Source: Pseudomonadota bacterium (GTDB lineage Bacteria; Pseudomonadota; Alphaproteobacteria; Rhizobiales; Devosiaceae). Taken from it: a stretch of 11,257 nucleotides of DNA. The notes below the pieces were generated by a model. That model had not been told where the DNA came from. It saw nothing but the letters and a program-made list of their open reading frames with translations, and did not search any database. Position 1 is the stretch's first letter; each line of letters opens with the position of its first letter. Both the position numbers and the translations under genes were made by a program. Of this stretch, positions 5,916 to 11,257 are shown in pieces. The stretch spans positions 1 to 11,257 of the forward strand of contig JAEYYP010000296.1 of NCBI GenBank assembly GCA_023428425.1, given 5' to 3'.

Positions 5916-5946
5916 AGGCTACAACCTGTAGCGACTACAGGAGCAA
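5916..5946 (-). promoter_or_regulatory. MerR-type promoter/operator of the efflux operon
   Basis: On the minus strand, -35 TTGCTC (5946-5941) and -10 TAGCCT (5921-5916) are separated by 19 bp, the overlong spacer typical of MerR-activated promoters. Centred in the spacer is a perfect 7-3-7 palindrome, CCTGTAG TCG CTACAGG (5925-5941). MerR proteins untwist such promoters when metal binds. The transcript would start about 20 nt before the CDF start codon. The site also lies just upstream of the merR-like gene and may repress it. Confidence 0.85.
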
Positions 5947-5954
5947 GCCCAAAA

Positions 5955-6341
5955 ATGCAGATTGGTGAGCTGTCGCAGCGTTCCGGCGTGAACATCGAGA
6001 CCATCCGGTACTACGAGAGGTCGGGCGTCCTCCCCCGGCCAGAACGAACCAGCGGGGGAAGACGGGCCTACAGCGAGACTGACGCCAACAGGCTCTCGTT
6101 CGTCCGCCATGCCCGGAACCTCGGGTTTGACCTCCGGTCGGTGAAGACCCTGCTGGCCCTACAGGAGCAACCAGAGGCGTCCTGTGAGGCGGCATCGAGG
6201 ATTGCCGAGGGGGAACTGAGGGTCGTTGAGGAGCGCATTGAGATGCTCCTGAGGCTCCGCGAAGAACTGAAGCGGATGGTCACCGAGTGCAGTCAGGGGC
6301 GAGTAGCGGATTGCAGGGTGATTGAAGCGCTGTCGGGCTGA
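5955..6341 (+). CDS. MerR-family metal-responsive regulator
   Basis: A 128-residue regulator. The N-terminal winged HTH is classical (MQIGELSQRSGVNIETIRYY, then ERSGVLPRPERTSGGRR). A long dimerisation helix covers about 78-108. Three cysteines, Cys77 (ASCEAA), Cys112 and Cys120 (ECSQGRVADC), sit where MerR, CadR and PbrR bind metal. The C-terminal pair is spaced CX7C. I recall CX8C for MerR(Hg) and CX6C for CadR, so metal identity is uncertain; context favours Cd, Pb or Zn. The start ATG 5955 has AGGAG 11 nt upstream; the open frame upstream is antisense to the transporter gene and is rejected. It is divergent from the HMA-CDF gene with the shared operator between them, so it should activate that operon and regulate itself. 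Confidence 0.92.
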   Translation: MQIGELSQRSGVNIETIRYYERSGVLPRPERTSGGRRAYSETDANRLSFVRHARNLGFDLRSVKTLLALQEQPEASCEAASRIAEGELRVVEERIEMLLRLREELKRMVTECSQGRVADCRVIEALSG

Positions 6342-6411
6342 GCCCCCTCAATGGACGTGGACGATGTTGAGGTGGATAAGGCGGCTGTGGTCACACGGTG
6401 GTAATCGTCCT

Positions 6412-6432
6412 CTCACCGGCTTGTGAGTTTCC
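6412..6432 (+). terminator. Weak hairpin downstream of the MerR gene
   Basis: CTCAC (6412-6416) and GTGAG (6423-6427) form a 5-bp stem with a 6-nt loop, followed by TTTCC. It could end the merR transcript in the 147-bp gap before the Asp-box protein gene, but the stem is short. Confidence 0.3.
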
Positions 6433-6488
6433 TCTGACCCGCGCGAGGTCTACGCCGAGCCACCTATCACGTAAGGTGAGGCGGTCTG

Positions 6489-7361
6489 ATGGCGCGATGG
6501 ATTGTTGGTGTTCTGGCGCTTGCGGCTCTTGCCGCAAACGTTCCTTCCACGGCTGCCGCCGCCGAGGACCCCGTTCCGCTGGCGGACGTTGCCCACATCC
6601 ACGGAGTGGGCTTCGACCCCAAGGACCCGGGTAGAGTGCTGCTTGCCACGCACTTCGGCGTGTTCGTCGCTACCGGCGATGGGATGGCCACGCCGCTCTC
6701 GGTCACGAGCGACGACTTCATGGGCTTCACCACAGTGCCGGGAAGAAGCGATCTGCTGGTGGCCAGCGGCCATCCGGGGACCGGCGGTGGCAACATGGGT
6801 TTCATCACGTCAGAGGATGGTGGCGTCACCTGGAAGCAGGTATCCGAGGGGGCGGCTGGTCCCGTGGACTTCCACGCCCTCACGGTGAGCCCAGCCAACT
6901 CGGACGTGCTGTACGGGCTCTACCAGGGCATCCAAGTCAGCCGCAACGGCGGTAGGGCATGGGTCATGGCTGGGGAAGGTCCAGATGCGGTCATCGACCT
7001 CGCAGCTTCGCCGGTGGAGGAGAACACCGTCTTCGCGGCGACCGGCGCAGGCCTATACGGCAGCACGGACGGGGGGAAGACCTGGAAATTGATCGGCCCG
7101 GCCGCGCCCATTACTATGGTGGAGGCTGGTCCAGCCGGAACCGTCTACGTCTTCGTCGCCGGGAATGGCCTCTACAGCTTCAATCCCGCGACGCAGCAGT
7201 GGACCCCGTTGAACGAGGGCCTGGGGGGCCGGGAGTTTCTCCACATGGCCGTTGACGCCAGCAGTAGCGGCCACCTCGTGGCGGCCACGCATGCGAGCGA
7301 GGTTTTGGAAAGTCGAGACGGGGGGAAAACGTGGGCTCCATACGGCGCTACGTCACGGTAG
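6489..7361 (+). CDS. Secreted Asp-box (BNR) repeat protein, F510_1955 glycosylhydrolase-like
   Basis: A 290-residue exported protein. Residues 1-25 are a signal peptide (ARWIVGVLALAALAANVPS, cleavage near AAAA-ED). The mature protein starts with AHIHGVGFDPKDPGRVLLATHFGVF, the opening typical of F510_1955-type proteins. It has four Asp-box motifs (SxDGGxTW type) at 108-115, 151-158 (degenerate, SRNGGRAW), 192-199 and 275-282, implying a beta-propeller. The family is labelled glycosylhydrolase or sialidase-like by similarity; no catalytic set can be identified here, so enzymatic activity is not supported. Start ATG 6489 follows AAGGTGAGG at good spacing. The reading frame overlaps the start of the cytochrome c gene by 31 bp, so the pair is one operon, and such pairs occur in metal-resistance islands. 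A periplasmic metal-handling or redox-assembly role is possible. Confidence 0.82.
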   Translation: MARWIVGVLALAALAANVPSTAAAAEDPVPLADVAHIHGVGFDPKDPGRVLLATHFGVFVATGDGMATPLSVTSDDFMGFTTVPGRSDLLVASGHPGTGGGNMGFITSEDGGVTWKQVSEGAAGPVDFHALTVSPANSDVLYGLYQGIQVSRNGGRAWVMAGEGPDAVIDLAASPVEENTVFAATGAGLYGSTDGGKTWKLIGPAAPITMVEAGPAGTVYVFVAGNGLYSFNPATQQWTPLNEGLGGREFLHMAVDASSSGHLVAATHASEVLESRDGGKTWAPYGATSR

Positions 7362-7762
7362 GCATCGGAGCCGCGGTCGTTGCTGCGGTAGCGGCCACCC
7401 TCGCGATCAGCATCTGGGCGCAGCAGTCGCACGCCCGGGGCCGCGACCTCTACCTCGCCAACTGCGCCTCCTGCCACGGGGCCTCGCTGGAGGGGCAGCC
7501 GGACTGGATGAAGCGGAAACCCGATGGGCGACTGCCAGCGCCACCGCACGACGCCTCAGGTCACACGTGGCACCACTCCGATGAGCAGCTCCTGTTGATT
7601 ACCAAGGAGGGCCTGTCGGCCATCGCCCCCGGCTACGAGAGCGACATGCCGAAGTTCGGCGACAAGATCACGGATGCCGAGATCATCGAGGTGTTGGAGT
7701 ACATCAAGAGTACGTGGCCGCAGCGGGAGCGGGCGTACCAGGCGGCACGATCAGCGCCGTGA
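7331..7762 (+). CDS. Membrane-anchored class I cytochrome c
   Basis: A 143-residue protein with an N-terminal membrane anchor or uncleaved signal at 8-30 (TVGIGAAVVAAVAATLAISIW). It has a single heme c site, CASCH (residues 45-49), and a likely sixth ligand at Met106 (SDMPKFGDKITDAEI). The central insert PAPPHDASGHTWHHSD is His-rich and could touch a metal, though this part recurs in relatives as I recall them. The heme domain would lie in the periplasm and carry electrons. The GTG start (7331-7333) overlaps the Asp-box gene by 31 bp, with GGGGGAAAA just before it as ribosome site. Two metal-module genes with exported products are thus coupled. The electron partner is not in the window. Confidence 0.88.
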   Translation: MGSIRRYVTVGIGAAVVAAVAATLAISIWAQQSHARGRDLYLANCASCHGASLEGQPDWMKRKPDGRLPAPPHDASGHTWHHSDEQLLLITKEGLSAIAPGYESDMPKFGDKITDAEIIEVLEYIKSTWPQRERAYQAARSAP

Positions 7763-7807
7763 CGTAGGAGTTGCGCGATAGGCGGGACCATGGCCCCTCC
7801 TGACGCT

Positions 7808-8014
7808 CTACGCGATCAGGTCGTAGACGATCATGCCCAGCCAACCGCAGGCGGCCCAGACCAGCAAGCGCAGCACGAACTTGAATGGGTCGTGGGCAAT
7901 CAGCAGGTTCATGAGCTGTCCCGTGGTCGAAAGGAGGGCCAGCACGAGGGCGGCGACGAACTGGGTGATCAGGAACGTACCGATGCCCGCGAGGATGGCG
8001 ATGAACAAAGTCAT
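7808..8014 (-). CDS. Small hypothetical membrane protein
   Basis: A 68-residue protein starting at ATG 8012-8014; an upstream GTG at 8042-8044 would add ten residues with no better ribosome site. Two hydrophobic helices are clear, near 3-22 (LFIAILAGIGTFLITQFVAA) and 46-64 (LLVWAACGWLGMIVYDL), joined by a short polar loop containing LIAHDPFKF. Length and shape match many uncharacterised island genes. It is convergent with the cytochrome c gene and lies downstream of the integrase on the same strand, 133 bp after the integrase stop, with hairpins between. I do not recognise a family. Coding is supported by the membrane pattern and intact frame but not proven. Confidence 0.5.
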   Translation of the reverse strand: MTLFIAILAGIGTFLITQFVAALVLALLSTTGQLMNLLIAHDPFKFVLRLLVWAACGWLGMIVYDLIA

Positions 8015-8107
8015 GTCGTGTTCTTGGAAGTGGTTGTAAGGCACGGCGGCAGAGGCCCCCGAGGAGGCCCCTGGCGAGGCAGCGCTAGTGGCGGTAGGGG
8101 GGGCAGC

Positions 8108-8148
8108 GGAGCCGCAGATGGCCCTCTACGGGCCTCCCACGGGGCTCC
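8108..8148 (-). terminator. Nested hairpin after the integrase gene
   Basis: The inner stem is GGCCC (8120-8124) with GGGCC (8130-8134); the outer stem is GGAGCC (8108-8113) with GGCTCC (8143-8148), the latter touching the integrase stop codon at 8148-8150. There is no T-run, so it may be an mRNA 3'-end structure rather than a true intrinsic terminator. Confidence 0.3.
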
Positions 8149-9890
8149 TAAGCTGGCGTTGAAGCCGAGGCCGACATCCTCAGGTGGGACAGGTCAAGCT
8201 CGGGGTAATCGACCTCCTGCAACCACTTGTCCAGCGTTCGCAGAACGTGGCCTCGGCCATAGCGAGCGGCCATGCCGTCTTCACCATGACCCTGCAGGGC
8301 GTTCATGACATCTGACGGGACACCAGCATCGCGGCAGGCGTCCTCGAAGTTGTGCCGAAAGCTATGGAAGGTGGTCTTGGCGGTCTTCGCGCGGGCAGCG
8401 CTCAGGAACCGACCGAAGTACTTCGAGAAGGGTGAGGAGTAGTAGCCGTCATTGCCCATCTGGAGATCGGGGAACAGCCGTGCTTCCCCCTCGCGCTGCC
8501 GCTTCTCCAGCAGCTCACCGAAACCGAGCCTGATGAGCTGATGGTGGACAGGGATGCGTCGCCGGGAGTTGGCGTTCTTGACCCGCTGATCTTCCTCTTC
8601 ATCGTGTAGTGTGAAGTGCAGGATGCCCTGCTCCTTCCGAACGTCCGAAGTGCGAAGCTGCACGATCTCGCCCAGCCGCGCCCCGGAGAAGAGGCTGATC
8701 AACGGCACCCAGTAACGCCCGGAGTGGGTCATGCTGACCTCGCCCGACTTCATCCACTGACGTTCACTCTCGCATCCGGTGAAGATCGGGGCAGAAAAGA
8801 TCAGGGCCAACTGCGCCATGCTGAACGGGTCGCGGTCATCGCGAGCCTTCTGACTGATCTCGATCTTGAGCCCGCTCAACGGGCTGGTCTGCACTTCGTC
8901 GTACTGCTTCATCGCCCACATCCACATGGCGCTGACGAAGTTCATGAGCTTGTTGATGTTCTTGTCAGACATGGGGACAAGCGCCAGCTCAGCCGCCCTC
9001 GCCGAAGCTGGGCCGATCTTCAAGTCGCGAAGCCGGGGATGCTTCGTCCAGTTGGGCGGAAGATGCTGCAGCGCCCTCTTGAAGGCCCGACCGTCAGCCT
9101 TGGTGTAGGCCGAGATGGCCTTGTCCCCGACGAGATCGAGGAAGTGCTGCGACCACACCTCATGTTCGTGCTTGGTCTTCGGCACCCACCGAGACTTCGA
9201 CCTCTCGGCAATCCACTCACGACGAACGGTTGACGCAAGCAGCTCGCTGGAAGCAGCGGGCGGCGGAGCGGCCACCTCTGGTGTTGGAACGACATCGCCC
9301 TGGTTGCGGGCTTGGATGGCCCGCCCAGCTCGTACCGTGGCGGACTGGATGGCCCTTTCCGCCGGCTTCCAGCTTCCGGAGGTCGGGGGGAGATTGATGC
9401 CCACGCCATCCCAGCTCAGGACATCTTCGGCCTCGGCACGGAAGAAGGTGTCACTCTTGCCTCTGGCGAGATGGTGCCGTGCATTCGCCTCGAGGTCCCC
9501 GGAGGCGCGTTCGTGTTCCTCGAAGGTAGGAGCGGGCAACTCGCGGTAGCTGCCATCCTCGTGGAACCCCTCCAGCCGCACGGCTTCATCCTCGTCGAGC
9601 AGGTGGGCGTAGTAGACCTCCTCTATCCGGGCCAACTGAACCTTGGACAGCTCGGCTACCTCGGGCCCCTGCGCCAGCGCCAACTTCCGGCGATGCGCCT
9701 CGAAGCGGGCATCTACTTCGGCGGAGGCACGGCGAACCCTGACCAAAGCCTCGCGCGGCTCTTTGGTCCTCAACGAGAAGGTTTCCTCCGCCTTGGGGTA
9801 GGTGTCCCTGATGTCGGCCGGTATCGCGGCGCGGAACCAGTAGACCTGTCCGCGACGGGTCAAGCGAGGATGCTTGGGCATGTCTTCCAT
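8148..9890 (-). CDS. Tyrosine recombinase integrase with DUF6538-like N-terminus
   Basis: A 580-residue site-specific recombinase that inserts and excises the island at tRNA-Ser. Numbering from the GTG at 9897-9899 (three residues more), the N-terminal segment 11-35 (RLTRRGQVYWFRAAIP) matches the DUF6538 type. A core-binding SAM-like region spans about 222-350. The catalytic domain holds Arg408 (SGARLGEIVQL), probable Lys441, His512 and Arg515 (FHSFRH), His538 and nucleophile Tyr547 (ARYG). All are intact. Start candidates are GTG 9899, ATG 9890 and ATG 9881; ATG 9890 has GGA just upstream and is used here. The 5' end lies only about 90 bp from the tRNA attachment site, as expected. It is much longer than phage-type integrases (about 400), which is usual for this DUF6538 class. 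Regulation is not evident. Confidence 0.95.
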   Translation of the reverse strand: MEDMPKHPRLTRRGQVYWFRAAIPADIRDTYPKAEETFSLRTKEPREALVRVRRASAEVDARFEAHRRKLALAQGPEVAELSKVQLARIEEVYYAHLLDEDEAVRLEGFHEDGSYRELPAPTFEEHERASGDLEANARHHLARGKSDTFFRAEAEDVLSWDGVGINLPPTSGSWKPAERAIQSATVRAGRAIQARNQGDVVPTPEVAAPPPAASSELLASTVRREWIAERSKSRWVPKTKHEHEVWSQHFLDLVGDKAISAYTKADGRAFKRALQHLPPNWTKHPRLRDLKIGPASARAAELALVPMSDKNINKLMNFVSAMWMWAMKQYDEVQTSPLSGLKIEISQKARDDRDPFSMAQLALIFSAPIFTGCESERQWMKSGEVSMTHSGRYWVPLISLFSGARLGEIVQLRTSDVRKEQGILHFTLHDEEEDQRVKNANSRRRIPVHHQLIRLGFGELLEKRQREGEARLFPDLQMGNDGYYSSPFSKYFGRFLSAARAKTAKTTFHSFRHNFEDACRDAGVPSDVMNALQGHGEDGMAARYGRGHVLRTLDKWLQEVDYPELDLSHLRMSASASTPA

Positions 9891-9982
9891 TTGATCCACT
9901 GTAGCACTCAGGTGGAACAGCTTGAAGCGAAAATGCCCGGATTTGCTCGAGTTGGCCGATCTACGGGCCGTCCGAAGGCAGG

Positions 9983-10000
9983 TGGCGGAGAGAAAGGGAT
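9983..10000. repeat. Right attachment-site repeat, within intact tRNA-Ser
   Basis: Identical 18-bp copy of 339-356, covering CCA, discriminator, acceptor and T-stem 3' strands of the tRNA gene. The island side begins at 9982 with unrelated sequence, while tRNA sequence continues rightward. Insertion therefore kept the tRNA gene intact. Confidence 0.88.
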
Positions 10001-10072
10001 TCGAACCCTTGAGACGGTTCCCCGCCTACACACTTTCCAGGCGTGCGCCTTCGACCACTCGGCCATCTCTCC
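9983..10072 (-). tRNA. tRNA-Ser (anticodon GGA)
   Basis: A complete 90-nt class II tRNA with CCA encoded. The acceptor 5' strand GGAGAGA (10072-10066) pairs with TCTCTCC. The D arm is GCCGAGTGGTCGAAGGC. The anticodon stem CACGC/GTGTG encloses loop CTGGAAA, giving anticodon GGA (plus-strand TCC at 10036-10038), which reads serine codons UCC/UCU. A long variable arm, diagnostic of serine tRNA, follows, and the T arm AAGGG-TTCGAAT-CCCTT is canonical. Its 3' end is the integration target of the island. Confidence 0.97.
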
Positions 10073-10102
10073 GCAGGCAGCTTTCACTACCGCGCCTCGG
10101 CC

Positions 10103-10128
10103 GGATTAAGGGCGGGAGCGGCGGTCAA
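10103..10128 (-). promoter_or_regulatory. Candidate tRNA-Ser promoter
   Basis: On the minus strand TTGACC (10128-10123) is followed by TAATCC (10108-10103), ending about 30 bp before the tRNA 5' end. The position suits a tRNA promoter, but the spacer is only 14 bp, shorter than usual, so the -10 assignment is unsure. Confidence 0.3.
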
Positions 10129-10279
10129 TCCGCTCCGGAGGCGCGGCGCAATATACTCATCGACGCCCCGAGAGCAAGCGGTGTGACACGCTTGTCTTGT
10201 GTGCGGGGGCGGGCGCGTGGCAGAAGGGCGTGGCGCCACTCGGGGCGCACGATCCGATAGGGGCGCGACAGGACGGCGG

Positions 10280-10603
10280 ATGCGGCTCATTCTGCGCATA
10301 GTTGGCACCTGGCTGCTGGGCGTGGCCCTGATCCTGCTGATCATCGACGGCACGCGCTCGCTCGGCGCCAACACACTGGTCTTCACGTCGTTCGGCGATG
10401 CCTGGACCTGGGTGAGCGCCGCGAGCCTCGCCGCCACCCGCGACTTCCTCGGTACGCGCTTCTTCGGCCCGGTGCTGGAGCCGACGGTGAGTGCGATCCT
10501 GGCCTTTCCCAGCTGGGCCGTACTCGCCGTGCCGGGCGCGCTGATCGCCTGGATGGGCCGCTCGCGGCGAACGCGCATGTTCGTCCAGCATGACCAGATC
10601 TGA
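10280..10603 (+). CDS. Hypothetical two-helix inner-membrane protein
   Basis: A 107-residue chromosomal protein from ATG 10280, with AGGA 6 nt upstream; the frame runs back to 10199 but without a better start. It begins MRLILRIVGTWLLGVALILL, a first membrane helix, followed by the segment IDGTRSLGANTLVFTSFGDAW. A second helix lies near 68-90 (SAILAFPSWAVLAVPGALIAW), with a basic tail. The pattern resembles small alphaproteobacterial proteins I recall being auto-named PetM-like; that label carries no functional evidence here. It overlaps the next gene by 14 bp, so the two are probably co-transcribed. Confidence 0.8.
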   Translation: MRLILRIVGTWLLGVALILLIIDGTRSLGANTLVFTSFGDAWTWVSAASLAATRDFLGTRFFGPVLEPTVSAILAFPSWAVLAVPGALIAWMGRSRRTRMFVQHDQI

Positions 10604-10955
10604 CCTGCACGAGAAGGCCGGTTTCGAGGCGTTCGTCACCAGCCTGCCGGCGGCGACGATCAACCCGCAGTGGGAGGCGCTGGTCGCCAAGGTCGGCAGC
10701 AAGGTGTTCTGCCTGCTCGGCGAGGATACCGGCGAGCACGAGGGCGTGCTGGTGTTCAAGGTCACCGAGATCGCCTTCGATGGGCTTGTGGAGCTCGAGG
10801 GCATCGACCAGGCGTCGTATTTCGCCAGGCGGCAATGGGTGCGCGTGGCGCCCGGTGCGCTCGAGCATGCGCTGCTCGAAGGCTATATCCGCCAATCGCA
10901 CGCTTTGGTCGCGGCCAAGCTGACGCGCAAGGCGCGGGCCGAGCTCGGCCTATAG
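10590..10955 (+). CDS. MmcQ/YjbR family protein
   Basis: A 121-residue protein of MmcQ/YjbR type, small alpha/beta proteins with a double-wing DNA-binding fold in the structurally known member. The segment SKVFCLLGEDTGEHEGVLVFKV matches the central strands of the family. The C-terminal part, WVRVAPGALEHALLEGYIRQSHALVAAKLTRKARAEL, is the usual ending. Length is normal. ATG 10590 lies inside the end of the preceding gene (14-bp overlap), suggesting translational coupling. Its stop TAG (10953-10955) overlaps the stop of the convergent gene at 10950-10952. Cellular role is not established. It belongs to the chromosome, outside the island. Confidence 0.85.
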   Translation: MTRSDLHEKAGFEAFVTSLPAATINPQWEALVAKVGSKVFCLLGEDTGEHEGVLVFKVTEIAFDGLVELEGIDQASYFARRQWVRVAPGALEHALLEGYIRQSHALVAAKLTRKARAELGL

Positions 10956-11257
10956 GGCGACGCTGAAGACGCGGAGGGTGGCGTCGGGAGGTGTTACTTC
11001 GGTGAGCCACGCCGGCAGCTGACCGGCAGGCAGCAGCGTCACGAACGAATCGGAGGCGGCCTCGGGGATGCCGCGCAGCTCGGTCATGGCGGGGCAGATG
11101 ACGACCAGCCCTATGCCGCGGGCGGCGAGGATGCGGCGGGCGTCGTTGATGGGTTCGTTGAAGAAGCGGAAGGTATCGCGGACGCCGTCCTGGTTGCGGT
11201 GGTAGGGCGCCGCGACCACGGTGTGCGGCGTGTAGAGCAACAGGTGGGCGCCCAGGT
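10950..11257 (-). CDS. C-terminal end of a large hypothetical protein (5' part outside window)
   Basis: The minus-strand frame is open to the window edge, giving 101 visible residues and ending at TAG 10950-10952. It contains TPHTVVAAPYHRNQDGVRDTFRFFNEP and a later segment reading LVVICPAMTELRG. This APYHRN region recalls the soluble C-terminal tails of large alphaproteobacterial multi-span membrane proteins sometimes annotated as glycosyltransferase-like, but no membrane helices fall in the visible part, so that is from memory only. A TTG at 11238-11240 could act as an internal start but the upstream codons (LGAHL) continue the same style, so this is a truncated view. It overlaps the MmcQ/YjbR gene by 6 bp tail to tail. 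Confidence 0.6.
   Translation of the reverse strand, partial: LGAHLLLYTPHTVVAAPYHRNQDGVRDTFRFFNEPINDARRILAARGIGLVVICPAMTELRGIPEAASDSFVTLLPAGQLPAWLTEVTPPDATLRVFSVAL

Larger units (their letters stand above)
339..9982. mobile_element. Integrative genomic island in tRNA-Ser(GGA), metal-resistance and Shedu cargo
   Basis: The island is bounded by an 18-bp direct repeat of the tRNA-Ser 3' end (339-356 and 9983-10000), giving about 9,644 bp per excised unit. A tyrosine integrase gene is the last gene before the intact tRNA and is transcribed away from it, the standard layout for tRNA-targeted elements. Inside are a second recombinase (serine family), a Shedu nuclease, a MerR-controlled metal-efflux module, an Asp-box protein/cytochrome c pair and several unknown small genes. 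No relaxase, type IV secretion, phage-structural or clear replication gene is visible, so it is likely a small genomic island or satellite that depends on helpers for transfer. Excision capability is inferred, not shown. Confidence 0.85.

Noticed and set aside
5595..5954. Upstream extension of the MerR frame
   Set aside because: It is antisense to the transporter gene and crosses the MerR operator; the conserved N-terminus MQIGELS starts at 5955 with its own ribosome site.
339..9982. Integrative conjugative element or prophage
   Set aside because: No relaxase, coupling protein, secretion, capsid, tail or lysis gene is visible.
8616..10109. Long plus-strand frames opposite the integrase
   Set aside because: Shadows of a high-GC gene on the other strand; the integrase has intact catalytic motifs in its own frame.

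Overview
The window is high-GC DNA from an alphaproteobacterium (Hyphomicrobiales or Sphingomonadales would fit; this is inferred from the style of the flanking genes, not proven). Most of it is a compact integrated island of about 9.64 kb inserted at the 3' end of a tRNA-Ser(GGA) gene. The boundaries can be read directly: the 18 bases TGGCGGAGAGAAAGGGAT, which on the minus strand are the tRNA 3' end including the encoded CCA, occur at 339-356 and again inside the intact tRNA gene at 9983-10000.

Flanks. On the left (1-338) is the end of a chromosomal gene for a CHAT-domain protein. On the right (10001-11257) are the rest of tRNA-Ser, a small two-helix membrane protein, an MmcQ/YjbR-like protein, and the C-terminal end of a convergent gene that runs out of the window.

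Island, left to right. A Shedu-type (DUF4263) nuclease gene lies next to the left end and is probably anti-phage cargo. It is followed by a small basic ORF, a serine recombinase and a divergently transcribed two-helix membrane protein that share an intergenic region with six TGTCCGY motifs (possibly a res-like site), and a 205-residue protein of unknown function with two helix-turn-helix-like segments. Next comes an array of seven degenerate ~28-bp repeats, then a metal-resistance module. On the minus strand this module has an HMA-CDF fusion transporter, signal peptidase II (overlapping by GTGA) and a truncated aquaporin remnant. A divergent MerR regulator sits across a textbook operator and 19-bp-spacer promoter. 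Downstream on the plus strand are a secreted Asp-box (BNR) protein of the F510_1955 type and an overlapping membrane-anchored cytochrome c. The island ends with a small membrane protein and a large tyrosine integrase (DUF6538-type N-terminus) whose 5' end faces the tRNA attachment site.

Working together. The integrase and tRNA repeats account for mobility. The MerR/CDF/LspA block is a metal-inducible efflux unit, and the Asp-box/cytochrome pair is probably an accessory envelope function. Shedu would protect the host. No relaxase, conjugation, phage-structural or recognisable replication genes are seen, so the island probably moves with outside help. The least explained parts are the 28-bp repeat array inside the predicted 3' untranslated region of the metal operon, the TGTCCGY cluster, and the 205-residue two-HTH protein.
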